NCBI RefSeq assembly: GCF_000521485.1
Contig: NZ_BAVS01000004.1
Coordinates: 62,001-126,000, forward strand
Length of the DNA: 64,000 bases
Direction: 5' to 3'
From: Gracilibacillus boraciitolerans JCM 21714
Lineage (GTDB): Bacteria; Bacillota; Bacilli; Bacillales; Amphibacillaceae
A program made the position numbers and the translations under genes. Positions 1 to 12,478 of this stretch are shown piece after piece. A model generated the notes under the pieces. The model was not told the DNA's origin, searched no databases, and was given only the letters and a program-made list of their open reading frames with translations. Positions within the stretch are counted from its first letter, which is position 1, and the number at the start of each line of letters is the position of its first letter.

Positions 1-845
<845 letters not shown>

Positions 846-887
846 AAGACAGCCTCCTTTTGATGACAAATCAACTTGATATAGGAA

Positions 888-913
888 AGGATTCTCAACA
901 TGTTGAGAATCCT
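888..913 (-). promoter_or_regulatory. perfect 26-bp palindrome between purH and purD
   Basis: The half-site AGGATTCTCAACA (888-900) is followed directly by its exact reverse complement (901-913). As RNA on the pur operon strand it would form a loopless or small-loop hairpin seven bases after the purH stop and before the purD ribosome binding site. Only a short, impure U-run (TTTCC) follows, so it could be a weak intra-operon terminator, an RNA-processing or stability site. Which of these is not shown by the sequence. Confidence 0.5.
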
Positions 914-919
914 GCTTGT

Positions 920-2458
920 TTAATGCTTGAAATGACGCATTTTTGTTAATACCATGGCAATACCATGCTTATTACATTCATCAATGGAATCCTGATCACG
1001 TATGGAGCCACCTGGTTGGATAATTGCTTTAATACCTGCTTTTGCAGCATTTTCTACTGTGTCTGGCATTGGGAAAAAAGCATCAGACGCCATCACGGCA
1101 CCATTTGCTTTGTCACCTGCCTGTTCAAAAGCAATTGCTGCTGCTCCCACGCGATTCATTTGACCAGCGCCAACGCCTAGTGTTTGATCAGCTTTTGCAA
1201 CTACAATCGCATTGGATTTAACGTGCTTCACAACTTTCCATGCAAAAAGGAGCTCATCTATTTCCTTGGCGTCTGGTTGACGATCGGTAACTATTTCTAA
1301 ATCATTGGCTGATATTTTGCCATTATCCCGATCTTGCACAAGTAGTCCACCGATAACGCTGACCACCTTTTTATTATCCGTTTCATTGATTTCCATTGAT
1401 GTTTCTAATAAACGGATATTCTTCTTTACCGTTAATATTTCCATCGCTTTTTCTGAAAAACTTGGTGCAATAACAATCTCTAAAAATATATCTTTTAGCT
1501 GATCTGCTGTCGCTTCGTCTACTTCATGATTGAGGGCTACGATGCCACCGAAGATCGAAACGGGATCTGCTTGATATGCTTTCTGAAATGCTTCTGAAAT
1601 TGTTTCACCAATTCCCACTCCACAAGGATTCATATGTTTTACGGCAACGGCTGCTGGCTGTTCGCCAAATTCTAAAACAATCTCTAATGCTGCATTTGCA
1701 TCCTGGATATTATTATACGACAGCTCTTTGCCGTGTAGTTGTTTGGCATTGGCAATCGATGCCCCTTTGACATTACCTTCTTTATAGAAGGATGCTTGTT
1801 GATGGGGGTTTTCACCGTAACGTAATGATTGAATCTTTTCAAATGTCTGGGTAAAGGTTTCCGGATCTTCTGTGCCTGTAATATCAACAAAATAGTTAGC
1901 GATCATGGCATCATAATTTGCCGTATGACGGAATACCTTTGCTGCTAATGTTTTGCGGAATGCTGATGTTCCACCATTTTCCCCCCCTAAGTTTTCTAGT
2001 ACTGCATCATAATCTGCCGGATCAACTACTACGGTTACATCACGGAAGTTTTTCGATGCTGCCCGGAGCATGGTTGGTCCACCGATATCAATATTTTCAA
2101 TCGCATCTTCTTCGGTTACCTCTGGATTTGCGATTGTTTCTTTGAATGGATAAAGATTGACAACAACTACATCAATCGGTGCAATGTCACGCTCTGCTAA
2201 TTGCTTGATATGTGAATTATCATCACGGCGAGCCAGTAAACCTGCGTGGATAATAGGATGTAATGTTTTAACACGGCCATCTAAAATTTCATCGAATCCG
2301 GTTATTTCGGAAACTCCTTTTGCCGGTACGCCTGCTTCTTGCAGTTTCTTTAATGTGCCACCTGTCGAAATTAATTCATAGCCTAGTTCATCTAATCCTT
2401 TTGCAAAAGGAACTAAATTGTTTTTATCTGATACACTTAATAATGCGCGTTTTTTCAA
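920..2458 (-). CDS. purH: bifunctional AICAR transformylase / IMP cyclohydrolase
   Basis: PurH carries out the last two steps to IMP: formylation of AICAR with 10-formyl-THF and ring closure. At 512 residues it has the normal family length. The N-terminal MGS-like cyclohydrolase domain begins [18 protein letters not shown] and contains [12 protein letters not shown]; the transformylase domain has [26 protein letters not shown] and the C-terminal [17 protein letters not shown] with the QPGGS motif. The frame is intact. A seven-C run at 1981-1987 encodes LGGENGG, probably one glycine more than in relatives. A neighbouring five-C run encoding ENPHQ (about 1803) fits the family exactly. It lies 2 bases after purN and before purD in the pur operon. 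Confidence 0.97.
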   Translation of the reverse strand: MKKRALLSVSDKNNLVPFAKGLDELGYELISTGGTLKKLQEAGVPAKGVSEITGFDEILDGRVKTLHPIIHAGLLARRDDNSHIKQLAERDIAPIDVVVVNLYPFKETIANPEVTEEDAIENIDIGGPTMLRAASKNFRDVTVVVDPADYDAVLENLGGENGGTSAFRKTLAAKVFRHTANYDAMIANYFVDITGTEDPETFTQTFEKIQSLRYGENPHQQASFYKEGNVKGASIANAKQLHGKELSYNNIQDANAALEIVLEFGEQPAAVAVKHMNPCGVGIGETISEAFQKAYQADPVSIFGGIVALNHEVDEATADQLKDIFLEIVIAPSFSEKAMEILTVKKNIRLLETSMEINETDNKKVVSVIGGLLVQDRDNGKISANDLEIVTDRQPDAKEIDELLFAWKVVKHVKSNAIVVAKADQTLGVGAGQMNRVGAAAIAFEQAGDKANGAVMASDAFFPMPDTVENAAKAGIKAIIQPGGSIRDQDSIDECNKHGIAMVLTKMRHFKH

Positions 2459-2460
2459 CG

Positions 2461-3036
2461 TTATTCCCCCCCTCTCGTAATTAACTTCTGAAGTGTAGCT
2501 GGATAGAGTTTATGCTCGACTTGTTGAATCGCCTTTTGCAACTCAGCTCTTGTCATATTTTCGTTTAAATTAACGGCTTGTTGTGCAATAATCTTGCCTG
2601 TATCCATACCTTCATCAACGTAATGAATCGTCACACCTGATACTTTTACACCTGCTTCAAAAGCTTGTCCAATTGCATCTAAACCTGGAAAGGAAGGCAA
2701 GAGGGATGGATGAATATTAATAATTTTTCCTTCGAACGGTTGCAGCAATGTATCTCCGATTAAACGCATGTACCCTGCTAACACAATCCAATCGATCGTT
2801 TCTTCCTGAAGAACCTCTACTAGTTTTGCTTCAAACATCTGTTTATTTCGATATTGTTTTGGATCAAATACAAAAGTAGGCGTACCATTTTCATTAGCCT
2901 TTTCGACTACTTTTGCATTTGGCTTATCACATACAAGTAAAGCTACCACTGCATCTAGTCTACCATTTTTCGTGGCTTCGACAATAGCATCATAATTACT
3001 TCCAGTACCTGAGGCGAAGATTGCTATTTTAGTCAT
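2461..3036 (-). CDS. purN: phosphoribosylglycinamide formyltransferase
   Basis: PurN formylates GAR to FGAR with 10-formyl-THF. The 191-residue protein has the expected [12 protein letters not shown] start, the substrate segment [13 protein letters not shown], the catalytic [14 protein letters not shown] motif (Asn and His) and [15 protein letters not shown] with the catalytic Asp. The start at 3036 overlaps the end of purM by 8 bases, implying translational coupling. The ribosome binding site lies inside the seven-G run at 3050-3056, which is also the AGGV codons at the end of purM. If that run is over-long, both the purM tail and the exact site spacing change. Confidence 0.96.
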   Translation of the reverse strand: MTKIAIFASGTGSNYDAIVEATKNGRLDAVVALLVCDKPNAKVVEKANENGTPTFVFDPKQYRNKQMFEAKLVEVLQEETIDWIVLAGYMRLIGDTLLQPFEGKIINIHPSLLPSFPGLDAIGQAFEAGVKVSGVTIHYVDEGMDTGKIIAQQAVNLNENMTRAELQKAIQQVEHKLYPATLQKLITRGGE

Positions 3037-4066
3037 TAAGGAACTTCACCCCCCCTGCTTCTTCTGTAACTTCACCGATCACATAGGCTTCTTCTCCAAT
3101 ATCTGCTAATAATTGGAGTGCCATATCTGCTTCATGTGCTTCAACAATGACAGCCATTCCGATCCCCCCCATATTGAAGACGCCATACATATCTTCTTCT
3201 TTTAAACTTGCCTGTTGTTGCAGGTAAGCAAAAATAGCTGGCTTTTGCCATGAATCTTTTTTAATAGCTACACCTAAATTTGCAGGTAATGCACGGGGGG
3301 GGAGATTCTCATAAAAGCCACCACCTGTGACATGACTAATCCCTTTAATGGTCAGATCTGATTTTAATTGTTGAATCGCATTGGTGTAAATTTTAGTAGG
3401 TTCAAGCAATGCTTCGCCTAATGTTGTGGATAGTTCTTTGATATCGTCCTGATAACTTAAGCCATTATCATTTATTATTTTACGAACTAAGGAGAAGCCG
3501 TTGGAATGTACACCAGATGAGGCTAAACCGATTATTTTATCTCCGGGATTAATGGATTCACCCGTAATGATTTGCTTTTTGTCAGCGATTCCCACTACAA
3601 AACCTGCTAGGTCGTATTCATTTTCCTCATACATTCCTGGCATTTCCGCAGTTTCGCCGCCGATCAACGCGGTATTACTTTGCACACAACCGTCTGTAAT
3701 GCCTTTCACAATCTGCTCTATTTTTTCTGGCTGATTTTTGCCACAAGCGATATAGTCTAAGAAAAATAGTGGCTCTGCACCTTGGGCGACAATATCATTG
3801 ACACACATCGCAACTAGATCAACACCAACTGAATCATGCTTATCCATTGCAAAAGCAAGCTTTAGTTTTGTTCCGACACCATCTGTACCAGAGACCAATA
3901 CCGGTTCTTCGTAAGAAAATTTACTTAAATCGAACAGGCCTGCAAAAGCCCCGACACCTCCGATTACTTCCGGTCGATTCGTTTTTGCAATATGCTTCTT
4001 CATTAAATCTACTGCTTGGTATCCTGCATGGACATCGACACCTGCATCTTTATAAATATCACTCAT
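3029..4066 (-). CDS. purM: phosphoribosylformylglycinamidine cyclo-ligase
   Basis: PurM (AIR synthetase) closes the imidazole ring of FGAM with ATP. Visible family motifs are [19 protein letters not shown] at the N-terminus, [15 protein letters not shown] (ATP and metal binding), [31 protein letters not shown] and [12 protein letters not shown]. Length 345 is normal. Three long runs each add a residue: NMGGIGM where the family has NMGIGM (run 3162-3168), LPPRAL for LPRAL (eight-base run 3296-3303), and AGGV at the tail (3050-3056). The gene follows the 21-bp repeat array that separates it from purF. Confidence 0.96.
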   Translation of the reverse strand: MSDIYKDAGVDVHAGYQAVDLMKKHIAKTNRPEVIGGVGAFAGLFDLSKFSYEEPVLVSGTDGVGTKLKLAFAMDKHDSVGVDLVAMCVNDIVAQGAEPLFFLDYIACGKNQPEKIEQIVKGITDGCVQSNTALIGGETAEMPGMYEENEYDLAGFVVGIADKKQIITGESINPGDKIIGLASSGVHSNGFSLVRKIINDNGLSYQDDIKELSTTLGEALLEPTKIYTNAIQQLKSDLTIKGISHVTGGGFYENLPPRALPANLGVAIKKDSWQKPAIFAYLQQQASLKEEDMYGVFNMGGIGMAVIVEAHEADMALQLLADIGEEAYVIGEVTEEAGGVKFLND

Positions 4067-4096
4067 TATATGAACTCCTTTTTGTGCGCAAAAGTT

Positions 4097-4213
4097 TTTA
4101 TGGCCACTTTTGGTGAGTTTATGGCCACTTCAATGCTTTTTATGGCCACTTTTCTCACTTTTTTGGCCACTTTAAGACGTTTTATGGCCACTTTTAATTG
4201 TTTATTGGCCACT
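4097..4213. repeat. six-unit direct repeat array with exact 21-bp period
   Basis: The core TGGCCACTT (minus strand AAGTGGCCA) starts at 4101, 4122, 4143, 4164, 4185 and 4206, so every step is 21 bp. The core is preceded by TTTA or TTTT in most units; the remaining 6 to 8 bases of each unit differ. The array fills almost the whole gap between the purF stop (4214) and the purM ribosome binding site. The 21-bp spacing equals two turns of B-DNA, so all cores lie on one face of the helix. Because 21 is divisible by three it also reads as an open heptapeptide repeat on the plus strand, but there is no support for translation. I know no named family. Confidence 0.85.
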
Positions 4214-5655
4214 TTACTCTTTATATGCTGGAATCACAGTGTCTGGATAAATCTCGGTAGGATAATTTCCGGTAAAACAGGCTTGGCATACTCCAAATTG
4301 CTTTTGATCTCGATCTGCTACAATCGATGTTTCTAATCCTTCCGTTGACAAAAAGGATAAGCTGTCAGCACCGATGATTTCACGCATTTCTTCAATTGAA
4401 TTATTTGCTGCGATTAATTCTCCCTTATTAGAGGTATCAATACCATAGTAACATGGATTTTGAATTGGTGGAGAAGCGATTCGCACATGCACTTCCGTTG
4501 CACCTGCTTCTTTTAAAAGGCGAACAATACGACGGCTGGTTGTTCCGCGTACGATCGAGTCATCGACCATCACGACACGTTTGCCATCGACAATCCCTCT
4601 TACTGGCGAAAGCTTCATTTTCACCCCCCCTTGTTCACGAAGTTCCTGGGAAGGCTGGATGAATGTTCTGCCAACATAACGATTTTTGATTAATCCTAAT
4701 TCATAAGGAATTCCAGCTGCTTCAGAGAAACCAATTGCTGCTGAAATACTTGAATCTGGCACCCCCCCTGTAACCACATCTGCCTCTACTGGTGCTTCGA
4801 TTGCTAATTGTTTTCCCATTGTTTTACGGTTAGCGTGCACATTTTTTCCATTCAAATCGCTGTCCGGTCGGGAAAAATAAACGTATTCCATCGAGCATAA
4901 TGTCCGTTGCATCGGAGTAGTAAATTGTTTTGCTTTAAATCCGTCTTCATCAATTATAATTAATTCCCCCCCTGGTCTTACTTCACGCTCGTAAGTTGCA
5001 CCAATTAAGTCAAAAGCACAGGTTTCTGAAGCAACAACATAGGCATCACCTAAGCGGCCAATCGATAACGGACGTAACCCACGCGGATCTAATCCGACAA
5101 ACATTTGGTCCTCTGTTAAAATAGAGAAAGCATAGGCACCTTTGATCATACCTAACGCAGAAACAATCGCTTCTTCCATTGGTAAATGACCACTTCGCTT
5201 GATTAAATGGGCGATCACTTCTGTGTCTGACGTGGTTTGTAATATACTACCTTGTGCCTCTAGTTGGCTTTTTAATTGATGGGCGTTTACTAGATTACCA
5301 TTGTGGCTAATGCCATACTTTTCGTTTGTGAGCGAAACACTAATGGCTGAACATTCTCATACCCACCGCCACCTTGTGTGGCATAACGGACATGACCAAT
5401 TGCGGCATTTCCTTGTAAGCGAGAAAATTGGTCCTCGGAAAAGACATCATTTACTAATCCCACACCTTTGTGCACATTTAGTTTCTCGCCATCTGTCGTA
5501 ACAATTCCTGCACCTTCTTGTCCACGATGCTGCAGGGCATGCAAGCCATAATAGGTCAATTCAGCAGCCTTCTCATGTCCCCCCCAGATCGCAAATACAC
5601 CACATTCTTCGTTTAAGCCTTTGATTTCAGCAAGCACGGGATAGCTCCTTTCCAC
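4214..5655 (-). CDS. purF: amidophosphoribosyltransferase, frameshifted
   Basis: PurF commits PRPP to purine synthesis by transferring ammonia from glutamine. The N-terminal class II glutaminase begins after a short propeptide: GLNEECGVF holds the nucleophile Cys. The phosphoribosyltransferase part has the PRPP loop [16 protein letters not shown], and [24 protein letters not shown] and [12 protein letters not shown] (iron-sulfur cysteines) are present. The frame breaks near 5303-5306: [13 protein letters not shown] needs one more base (GGG read as GG on the plus strand). Four seven-base runs insert a glycine each: [22 protein letters not shown] and REQGGVKMK, against IWGHE, EPGE, VTGVPDSS and REQGVKMK in Bacillus subtilis as I recall it. 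The gene overlaps the purL end by 43 bases. Confidence 0.95.
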
Positions 5656-7850
5656 AGTTGCTGTAATGTTTCCACGTTTTCTGTGATTACTTCTTTTTCA
5701 CCATTTCTCACGTTCAAATAATTGGATGCTGTTACCGTCCCAAGTAATGTCACATCTTCTACTTGTGCTTCAAATTTATCGCGGTCAGCTTCACGTATCG
5801 ATACTAAAAAGCGTGACTGTGATTCACTAAATAAAGCCGTTGTCAGATCGCCTTCTACCTGTATATCTGCACCAAAGCCTTTGCCATTAAAAAGCGATTC
5901 TGCTAAAGCGACGCCAAGTCCACCTTCAGACAAATCGTGAGCAGAACGAACCAGTCCCGAACGTATGGCGGTTAGCAATTGCTCTTGGTGTTTGGCTTCC
6001 ACATCTAAATCAATTGCTGGGGCCTTGCCAAAGTATTTGCCCTCTAACAGGTTCTGTAATTCACTGCCGCCGAATTCTGCGTTCGTTTCACCAATCAGAT
6101 AAACAAGATCGCCTTCGTTTTGGAAATGGGAAGGTGTAATATGCTTTAATGACTCATGCAGTCCTACCATGCCTACCACCGGAGTTGGAAAAATCGCCTG
6201 ACCGTTTGATTCATTGTATAGCGATACATTGCCACTAATTACAGGTGTGTTAAGGCGTAAACTTGCTGCACTCATCCCATCGACGCTTTTTTCCATTTGC
6301 CAGAAGTTCTCTGGTTTATCTGGATTTCCGAAGTTCAAGCCGTCCGTTAATGCTAACGGTTTGGCACCAGATGCGACGATATTTCGGGCTGCTTCAGCGA
6401 CAGCAATTTTGCCGCCAACTTCTGGATCTAAATAAATGTAACGGGAATTACAATCGATCGTCATCGCAATCGCTTTATCATATCCACGCACGCGAACAAC
6501 CGCTGCATCTGAACCAGGCGAGAAGACGGTATTCGCCTGAACCATGGAATCATATTGATCATAGACATATTCTTTACTTGCGATCGTTGGTTGTTGTAAT
6601 AATTGTTTCAATGTTTCCGTATGGTTCGTTATGTCTGGCCTATACGCCGGCATGGTTTGATATTCCTGATAATAGTCCGGTACTTTGGATTCTTTATGAA
6701 AAATTGGTGCATCTTCAGCCAAGTTATCGACTGGAATATCTGTTACCACTTCACCTTTATGCACTAATCGAAACATTTTATCTTCTGTTACATGTCCTAC
6801 CGCAACAGCTTCTAAATTATATTTTTTAAAAATATCAATAATTTCTTGTTCTTCGCCTTTTTTCACGCATAGAAGCATACGCTCCTGTGATTCAGATAGC
6901 ATCATTTCATATGCTGTCATATTCGCTTCACGCTGTGGAATCAGGTCCAGATTCATTTCCATTCCCATGCCTGCCTTACTGGCCATTTCACTTGCAGACG
7001 ATGTAAGACCTGCTGCACCCATATCCTGAATACCAATTAACGCATCTGAGTGAATCACTTCTAAACATGCTTCAATTAATAACTTTTCCATAAAAGGGTC
7101 TCCAACTTGTACGTTAGATCGTTTGCTTTCTGAATCCTCGGACAAATCTTCAGACGCAAAAGTTGCTCCGTGAATGCCGTCACGGCCTGTTTTTGAGCCA
7201 ACATACATGATCGTGTTACCTGCACCCGGGGGGGCAATTCCCTTCTGAATATCCTTCGTATCGATTAAGCCTACACACATGGCATTCACTAATGGATTTC
7301 CCTGATAACAATCGTCAAATTGTACTTCCCCGCCAACTGTTGGTACACCGACACAGTTTCCATAACCGGCAATACCGTGGACCACCTCATCAAAAAGGTA
7401 TTTGACACGACCTGTGATTAAGTTACCAAAACGTAAAGAGTTTAGAGAAGCTATTGGACGTGCTCCCATCGAAAATACGTCACGAATGATCCCACCAACA
7501 CCTGTTGCAGCACCTTGATAAGGCTCCACTGCTGAAGGGTGATTATGACTTTCGACTTTAAATACGACACCCTGGCCATCACCAATATCAACGACCCCCC
7601 CCGCACCTTCACCAGGTCCTTGGACAACCTGTGGACCTTCCGTTGGAAACTTACTTAATAGTGGTTTCGACGTTTTATAACTGCAATGTTCCGACCACAT
7701 CACGGAGAAAATTCCGATCTCTGTGAAATTTGGGCGGCGACCCATAATAGTCTTAATCATATCGTATTCTTTATCTGTTAAACCCATCTCCTGATAGACT
7801 TTATCTTGTTCAATTTGTTCCGGGGGGGTTACTTCAGACGCCTGCAACAT
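5613..7850 (-). CDS. purL: FGAM synthase large subunit
   Basis: PurL, with PurQ and PurS, turns FGAR, glutamine and ATP into FGAM. The 745-residue small-type PurL has [72 protein letters not shown] and the C-terminal [18 protein letters not shown]. The frame is open throughout. Three long runs each add one residue to a conserved stretch: EVTPPEQ near the N-terminus (run at about 7821), GAGGVVDIG for GAG-VVDIG (eight-base run 7595-7602) and IAPPGAGN (about 7227). The start overlaps purQ by 17 bases. Its end, [13 protein letters not shown], is typical. Confidence 0.97.
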   Translation of the reverse strand: MLQASEVTPPEQIEQDKVYQEMGLTDKEYDMIKTIMGRRPNFTEIGIFSVMWSEHCSYKTSKPLLSKFPTEGPQVVQGPGEGAGGVVDIGDGQGVVFKVESHNHPSAVEPYQGAATGVGGIIRDVFSMGARPIASLNSLRFGNLITGRVKYLFDEVVHGIAGYGNCVGVPTVGGEVQFDDCYQGNPLVNAMCVGLIDTKDIQKGIAPPGAGNTIMYVGSKTGRDGIHGATFASEDLSEDSESKRSNVQVGDPFMEKLLIEACLEVIHSDALIGIQDMGAAGLTSSASEMASKAGMGMEMNLDLIPQREANMTAYEMMLSESQERMLLCVKKGEEQEIIDIFKKYNLEAVAVGHVTEDKMFRLVHKGEVVTDIPVDNLAEDAPIFHKESKVPDYYQEYQTMPAYRPDITNHTETLKQLLQQPTIASKEYVYDQYDSMVQANTVFSPGSDAAVVRVRGYDKAIAMTIDCNSRYIYLDPEVGGKIAVAEAARNIVASGAKPLALTDGLNFGNPDKPENFWQMEKSVDGMSAASLRLNTPVISGNVSLYNESNGQAIFPTPVVGMVGLHESLKHITPSHFQNEGDLVYLIGETNAEFGGSELQNLLEGKYFGKAPAIDLDVEAKHQEQLLTAIRSGLVRSAHDLSEGGLGVALAESLFNGKGFGADIQVEGDLTTALFSESQSRFLVSIREADRDKFEAQVEDVTLLGTVTASNYLNVRNGEKEVITENVETLQQLWKGAIPCLLKSKA

Positions 7851-8517
7851 AACGTTCCCTCCAGTTTTCCAGCATTGATTGGAATAGTTTTAAGCCATCA
7901 TCACTGTTCAAAATAGCTTCTACTGCTCGTTCCGGGTGTGGCATCATGCCTAACACATTTCCTTGTTCATTGATGATTCCAGCAATATCGTGGACAGAAC
8001 CATTCGGATTATTTTGGTACGTAAACACAATTTGGTTATTTTCTTTTAATCTAGCAAGTGTTTCATCATCACAATAATAGTTTCCGTCATGATGGGCAAT
8101 TGGAATGGAAATCACTTCACCTTTTTCATATTTTGTCGTAAACAAGGTATGATTATTTTCTACGACTAAGTCCTCAAAGTGACACATGAATTTCAAGTTT
8201 TTGTTACGAAGCATTGCACCTGGAAGTAAACCAGACTCTAACAGGATTTGAAATCCGTTACAAACACCAAGGATTGGAATGCCATTCGCTGCTTGTTGAC
8301 GAAGCTGCTGGACAATATTGGAAGTAGATGCAATCGCTCCTGAGCGAAGATAATCACCATACGAGAAACCACCTGGAAGAAGTATGGCATCATATCCTTC
8401 CAAGTTTGCTTCCTTATACCATAATAAATCTGCTTCTTCCCCGAGGGCATCCTTGGCCGCATAATACATATCGCGATCACAATTCGAACCTGGAAAAACA
8501 ATGACAGCAAACCTCAC
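7834..8517 (-). CDS. purQ: FGAM synthase glutaminase subunit
   Basis: PurQ is the class I glutaminase that feeds ammonia to PurL. It starts at GTG (8517), reading [19 protein letters not shown], has the oxyanion segment [17 protein letters not shown], the nucleophile motif GVCNGFQIL and the catalytic HPERAVE near the C-terminus; 227 residues is the usual length. In the sequence as given, the reading frame is continuous with purS upstream, which would make a 310-residue PurS-PurQ fusion. I think this is not real: removing one base from the six-G run (8525-8530) restores a TGA for PurS that overlaps this GTG start in the common TGA/GTG arrangement, with the G-run as ribosome binding site. Confidence 0.9.
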   Translation of the reverse strand: MRFAVIVFPGSNCDRDMYYAAKDALGEEADLLWYKEANLEGYDAILLPGGFSYGDYLRSGAIASTSNIVQQLRQQAANGIPILGVCNGFQILLESGLLPGAMLRNKNLKFMCHFEDLVVENNHTLFTTKYEKGEVISIPIAHHDGNYYCDDETLARLKENNQIVFTYQNNPNGSVHDIAGIINEQGNVLGMMPHPERAVEAILNSDDGLKLFQSMLENWRERYVAGV

Positions 8518-8766
8518 TGTATAACCCCCCTCTTCCACTGTATAGGAATAGTTTTCAATGACTGGATTTGCCAGCAATTTGTTACACATTTCTTCTATCT
8601 CTTGTTCAATATTGGCATCATCATTTACCGTTAATTCTAAATATTTTCCAACACGTACTTCATTTACATGATCATAGCCTAATGTATTTAAAGAACCTTG
8701 AACTGCTTTTCCCTGTGGGTCTAATACACCCTCTTTTAATGTAATGTGAACTTTTACTAGTTTCAT
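8514..8766 (-). CDS. purS: FGAM synthase PurS subunit
   Basis: PurS is the small bridging subunit of the PurLQS complex. The sequence shows [37 protein letters not shown] and [10 protein letters not shown], typical of an 83-84 residue PurS. With five instead of six Gs at 8525-8530 the protein would end EEGVIQ and stop at 8514-8516. As written the frame runs on into purQ. It overlaps purC by four bases (8763-8766), as in related operons. Confidence 0.88.
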
Positions 8767-9482
8767 TGTTTTGCCTCCAGTCGTGTTAATATATGGTCAT
8801 AGACAGTGACTAAATCGCCTAAATCCTCACGAAATACATCTTTATCCATCTTTTCACCTGTTGCAATGTCCCACAACCGGCATGTATCTGGACTGACTTC
8901 ATCTGATAAGATAATATCACCATGCGCATTCCGTCCGAATTCTAATTTGAAGTCGACAAGCTGTAAATTAATTTCTTTAAAGAAAGCTTGCAAATATTCA
9001 TTTACCTGACGTGCCATTTCTTTTAATTGTTGGAGATCCGATTCGGTTGCATCCGTTAAAAGCAAGGCATGTTCATCGTTAATTAAGGGATCACCCAGTT
9101 CATCCTTCTTATAAAAAAATTCTACTAATGGAGGATTGAAAATCGTTTTTTCCTTTATACCTGTGCGACGAACAATACTACCTGCGGCGACATTTCGTAC
9201 GACCACCTCTAATGGAATAATCGTAGTTTTCTCCACCAACTGCTCTGTTTCATTTAAAGCTTCTTTAAAATGACTCTTTACTCCATGCTGATGTAAATAG
9301 TCAAATACTTTAGCCGAAATTAAATTGTTATATCGACCTTTTCCTTGAAATTTTGCTTTCTTCTCTCCATTGAATGCTGTGGCATCATTTTTATAAGATA
9401 AAATTAACAGCTCAGGATTACCTTCTACCGTAAACACCTGTTTTGCTTTTCCTTCATATAACAGCTTGTCCTTCATTTCCAT
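8763..9482 (-). CDS. purC: SAICAR synthetase
   Basis: PurC couples aspartate to CAIR using ATP. The protein begins [17 protein letters not shown] and has [15 protein letters not shown] (ATP-binding), [23 protein letters not shown] and [14 protein letters not shown], all family signatures; about 239 residues is normal. I choose the ATG at 9482 because AAGGAG lies 5 bases upstream (9487-9492); the longer open frame to 9527 overlaps purB and has no better site. The frame is intact and there are no long G/C runs in it. Confidence 0.95.
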   Translation of the reverse strand: MEMKDKLLYEGKAKQVFTVEGNPELLILSYKNDATAFNGEKKAKFQGKGRYNNLISAKVFDYLHQHGVKSHFKEALNETEQLVEKTTIIPLEVVVRNVAAGSIVRRTGIKEKTIFNPPLVEFFYKKDELGDPLINDEHALLLTDATESDLQQLKEMARQVNEYLQAFFKEINLQLVDFKLEFGRNAHGDIILSDEVSPDTCRLWDIATGEKMDKDVFREDLGDLVTVYDHILTRLEAKQ

Positions 9483-9495
9483 TACACTCCTTATG

Positions 9496-10784
9496 CTAGA
9501 CCGATTTTTTGAAAATTTGATCGACATTTTTTAAGTGATAGGTATAATCAAAGCAATCATCTAATTGCTCGTTTGATAATAGATTGGTAATCTGCTCTTC
9601 CTGCTCGATTAACTGACGAAACGGTGTAGCTGTTTCCCATGCTTTCATCGCATTTGGCTGCACAATATCATATGCTTGCTCACGGCTCATTCCCTGATCA
9701 ATCAAAGAAAGTAATACACGTTGCGAGAAGATCACACCATAGGTACAGTCAATATTTCGTTTCATATTTTCTGGGAATACCGTTAAGTTTTTGACAATGT
9801 TGCTAAAACGATTGAGCATGTAATTTACGGCAATCGTTGCATCTGGTAAAATAATCCGTTCTGCTGAGGAATGGGATATATCCCGTTCATGCCATAAAGA
9901 CACATTTTCATAAGCTGTCATCATATACCCACGAACGACACGTGCCATACCCGTCATATTCTCTGAACCGATTGGATTACGTTTATGCGGCATTGCTGAA
10001 GAGCCTTTTTGACCTTTTGCAAAAAATTCTTCGACTTCACGGGTTTCTGTTTTTTGCAATCCACGGATTTCCGTTGCGAATTTTTCAATCGAGTTGCAAC
10101 CAAAGCTAACGTTGACATGTATTGGGCGTGACGATCTCGCTGCAATGTCTGGGTGGAAACCGGTGCTGCCTGCAGACCTAATTTTTCACAAACATACTCT
10201 TCCACATAAGGATCAATATTGGCATAGGTACCAACAGCTCCTGACATTTTACCTGTTTCAATTACTTTCGCCGCTGCATCAAAGCGTTCGAGATTTCGTT
10301 TCATTTCTTCATACCAGAGCGCCATTTTTAAACCGAAAGTTGTTGGTTCTGCATGCACACCATGAGTACGACCCATCATTACCGTGTTTTTATGTTCAAT
10401 CGCTTTTTCCTTTAATATCTTGATAAAGTTAACAATGTCACGACGAATAAGCACATTTGCTTGCTTTAATAAATATGAAAGTGCGGTATCTACCACATCT
10501 GTGGAAGTAAGGCCATAATGCACCCATTTTTTTTCGTCGCCTAGTGATTCCGAAACAGCACGAGTAAAGGCCACCACATCATGACGGGTTTCCTGCTCAA
10601 TTTCGAAAATACGATCGATATTAAAAGAAGCATTTTCTCGTAATTTTTTAACATCCTCTTTTGGAATAACACCTAATTCACTCCACGCTTCGCACGCTAA
10701 AATCTCTACCTCAAGCCATGCGTTAAAACGATTTTCACTCGTCCAAATCTCTCCCATTTCTTCTCTTGTATAACGTTCGATCAT
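9496..10784 (-). CDS. purB: adenylosuccinate lyase, frameshifted
   Basis: PurB cleaves SAICAR to AICAR and adenylosuccinate to AMP, releasing fumarate. Motifs present: [14 protein letters not shown] start, [25 protein letters not shown] (general acid region), [16 protein letters not shown], and in the second part the flexible signature loop [15 protein letters not shown] with the catalytic Ser. The frame breaks near 10092: restoring one T on the coding strand gives [21 protein letters not shown] and joins both halves into about 430 residues, the family length. An active enzyme is expected once corrected. Confidence 0.94.
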
Positions 10785-10796
10785 TCGTGTTTCCTC

Positions 10797-11927
10797 CTAG
10801 TTTTCAATTATCTTTTTTTCTACTAGTTCATTATATATCTTTAACGGATTGTCCCCCCCAATAAATGTGATGTGACCCATTTTACGCAATGGCTTGTTCT
10901 CTTGTTTTCCGTACATATGAATATGTGCACTTGGATGGTCCTCTAATTGATTGAAAAAAGGATCGACATCCTTTCCAAGTAAGTTGACCATCACCGCTCC
11001 GCCATGTGATTGAATCGGAATCAATGGAAGTCCGCAGATAGCACGGATATGTTGTTCAAATTGAGAAACATCACATGCTTCAATCGTATAATGTCCTGAA
11101 TTATGCGGGCGTGGTGCTAATTCATTGATTAAAATATCCTCGCCAATTACGAACAACTCGATCGCAAACGTTCCAACCACTCCAATTGTTTCGGCAATTG
11201 CCTTGGCTGCTTGACGGGCCTTTTCGGCAATTTTTTCTGAAACACGACCTGGTGCGATCGTCGCATGTAAAATATGATCGCGATGGATGTTTTCTGCTAC
11301 TGGAAAATATGTGATTTCACCTGTTTGACTTCTAGTAAAAACGATCGATATTTCTTTATCGAATGGTATCCATTTCTCCACGATTAAACGCTCTGAGGAA
11401 TCGAGCATTTCTGCTGCCTCTTCAATATTACTTGAATCAGAAAGCTTTACTTGACCTTTGCCGTCATAACCGCCGCGACATGTTTTGGCCACCGCTGGAT
11501 AACCAATTTGTTCAGCTGCCTGTTGTAATTCCTGTTTTGTCGTTACAATTGCAAATTCTGCCACAGGCTGATCACTGTCAACCATCGCCTTTTTCTCGAG
11601 TTCACGGTCTTGGGTCACCTGCAATGAATTAGCTCCTTGTGGGAGAATACCTGATTCTTCCAGGATTTGAGCAGCCTTCAAATCAACATTCTCAAACTCA
11701 TATGTGACGACATCGCAGCGCTCCGCTAATTGCTTTACTGCCGTTAAATCATCATAGGCCGCAATAATTTGATCGTCGGCTACTTGTGCAGTTGGACAGT
11801 CTGGAGTAGGATCCAGGGTAATCACTCGATAGCCCATATGCTTGGCTGTAGTTGTCATCATTCTTCCCAGCTGTCCTCCACCAATAATTCCAATCGTTGC
11901 CCCAAATAATAATTTATTGATTTGCAA
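10797..11927 (-). CDS. purK: 5-(carboxyamino)imidazole ribonucleotide synthase
   Basis: PurK makes N5-CAIR from AIR, bicarbonate and ATP. It is an ATP-grasp protein: [13 protein letters not shown] at the N-terminus, [43 protein letters not shown], and [23 protein letters not shown], with KMGHITFIG at the end. Length 376 fits. A seven-C run (10853-10859) reads FIGGDNP, probably one glycine too many. It overlaps purE by 14 bases and precedes purB by 12. Confidence 0.96.
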   Translation of the reverse strand: MQINKLLFGATIGIIGGGQLGRMMTTTAKHMGYRVITLDPTPDCPTAQVADDQIIAAYDDLTAVKQLAERCDVVTYEFENVDLKAAQILEESGILPQGANSLQVTQDRELEKKAMVDSDQPVAEFAIVTTKQELQQAAEQIGYPAVAKTCRGGYDGKGQVKLSDSSNIEEAAEMLDSSERLIVEKWIPFDKEISIVFTRSQTGEITYFPVAENIHRDHILHATIAPGRVSEKIAEKARQAAKAIAETIGVVGTFAIELFVIGEDILINELAPRPHNSGHYTIEACDVSQFEQHIRAICGLPLIPIQSHGGAVMVNLLGKDVDPFFNQLEDHPSAHIHMYGKQENKPLRKMGHITFIGGDNPLKIYNELVEKKIIEN

Positions 11928-12406
11928 GTTGCTCCCTCATTTCCGCTACTTTTTCTTTTAATTGCTGTTGATGATTCGCTAAACGCTCCGCTACTTTCAG
12001 ATCTGCTGTACCAATGATTTGCGCGGCTAAAACACCCGCATTCTTAGCTCCTGCTGTACCGATTGCCACCGTTGCAACCGGAACACCACCTGGCATTTGT
12101 ACAATCGAATATAGAGAATCTAGTCCACTTAATGTGCTTGTTTTAACAGGAACACCGATTACAGGCAAAGTCGTTTTTGCTGCGACCATACCTGGTAAAT
12201 GTGCGGCTCCCCCCAGCACCTGCAATAATGACCTTAAGTCCTCTATCACGAGCATTTTCGGCGTATTCAAACATGTCTTCTGGAGTTCTATGTGCAGAAA
12301 TAACTTGTTTTTCGTAATCGATACCTAATTCCTCTAGGGCAAGACATGTATGTTTCATCGTTTCCCAATCCGAAATACTGCCCATAATCACACCAACTTC
12401 TACCAT
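11914..12406 (-). CDS. purE: N5-CAIR mutase, frameshifted
   Basis: PurE rearranges N5-CAIR to CAIR and is the first gene of the operon. The N-terminal half reads [17 protein letters not shown] and [15 protein letters not shown] (active-site His); the second half continues [29 protein letters not shown] and NAGVLAAQI. The two halves are in different frames. The break is the six-base run at 12209-12214: five bases restore the family motif [12 protein letters not shown]. Corrected length is about 163 residues. The leader upstream has a guanine riboswitch, so expression should fall when guanine or hypoxanthine is high. Confidence 0.93.
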
Positions 12407-12478
12407 AAAATCCCTCTTTCCTCTATTTAACTTGATAGTAAATTCTCGTATTATCTAGTGTTTCCGCTTGGTTATAAC

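Noticed and set aside
4097-4213. CRISPR array
   Set aside because: Core of only about 9 bases, filler of 6-8 bases with no room for spacers, and no cas genes nearby.
4016-4336. Plus-strand frame of 106 residues with a heptapeptide repeat (MATF-like)
   Set aside because: It arises because the 21-bp DNA repeat is a multiple of three. It overlaps purM and purF, has no ribosome binding site, and the filler residues are random.
7834-8766. Novel PurS-PurQ fusion protein
   Set aside because: One extra G in a six-base run explains it, and both separate genes have normal start, stop and overlap once it is removed.
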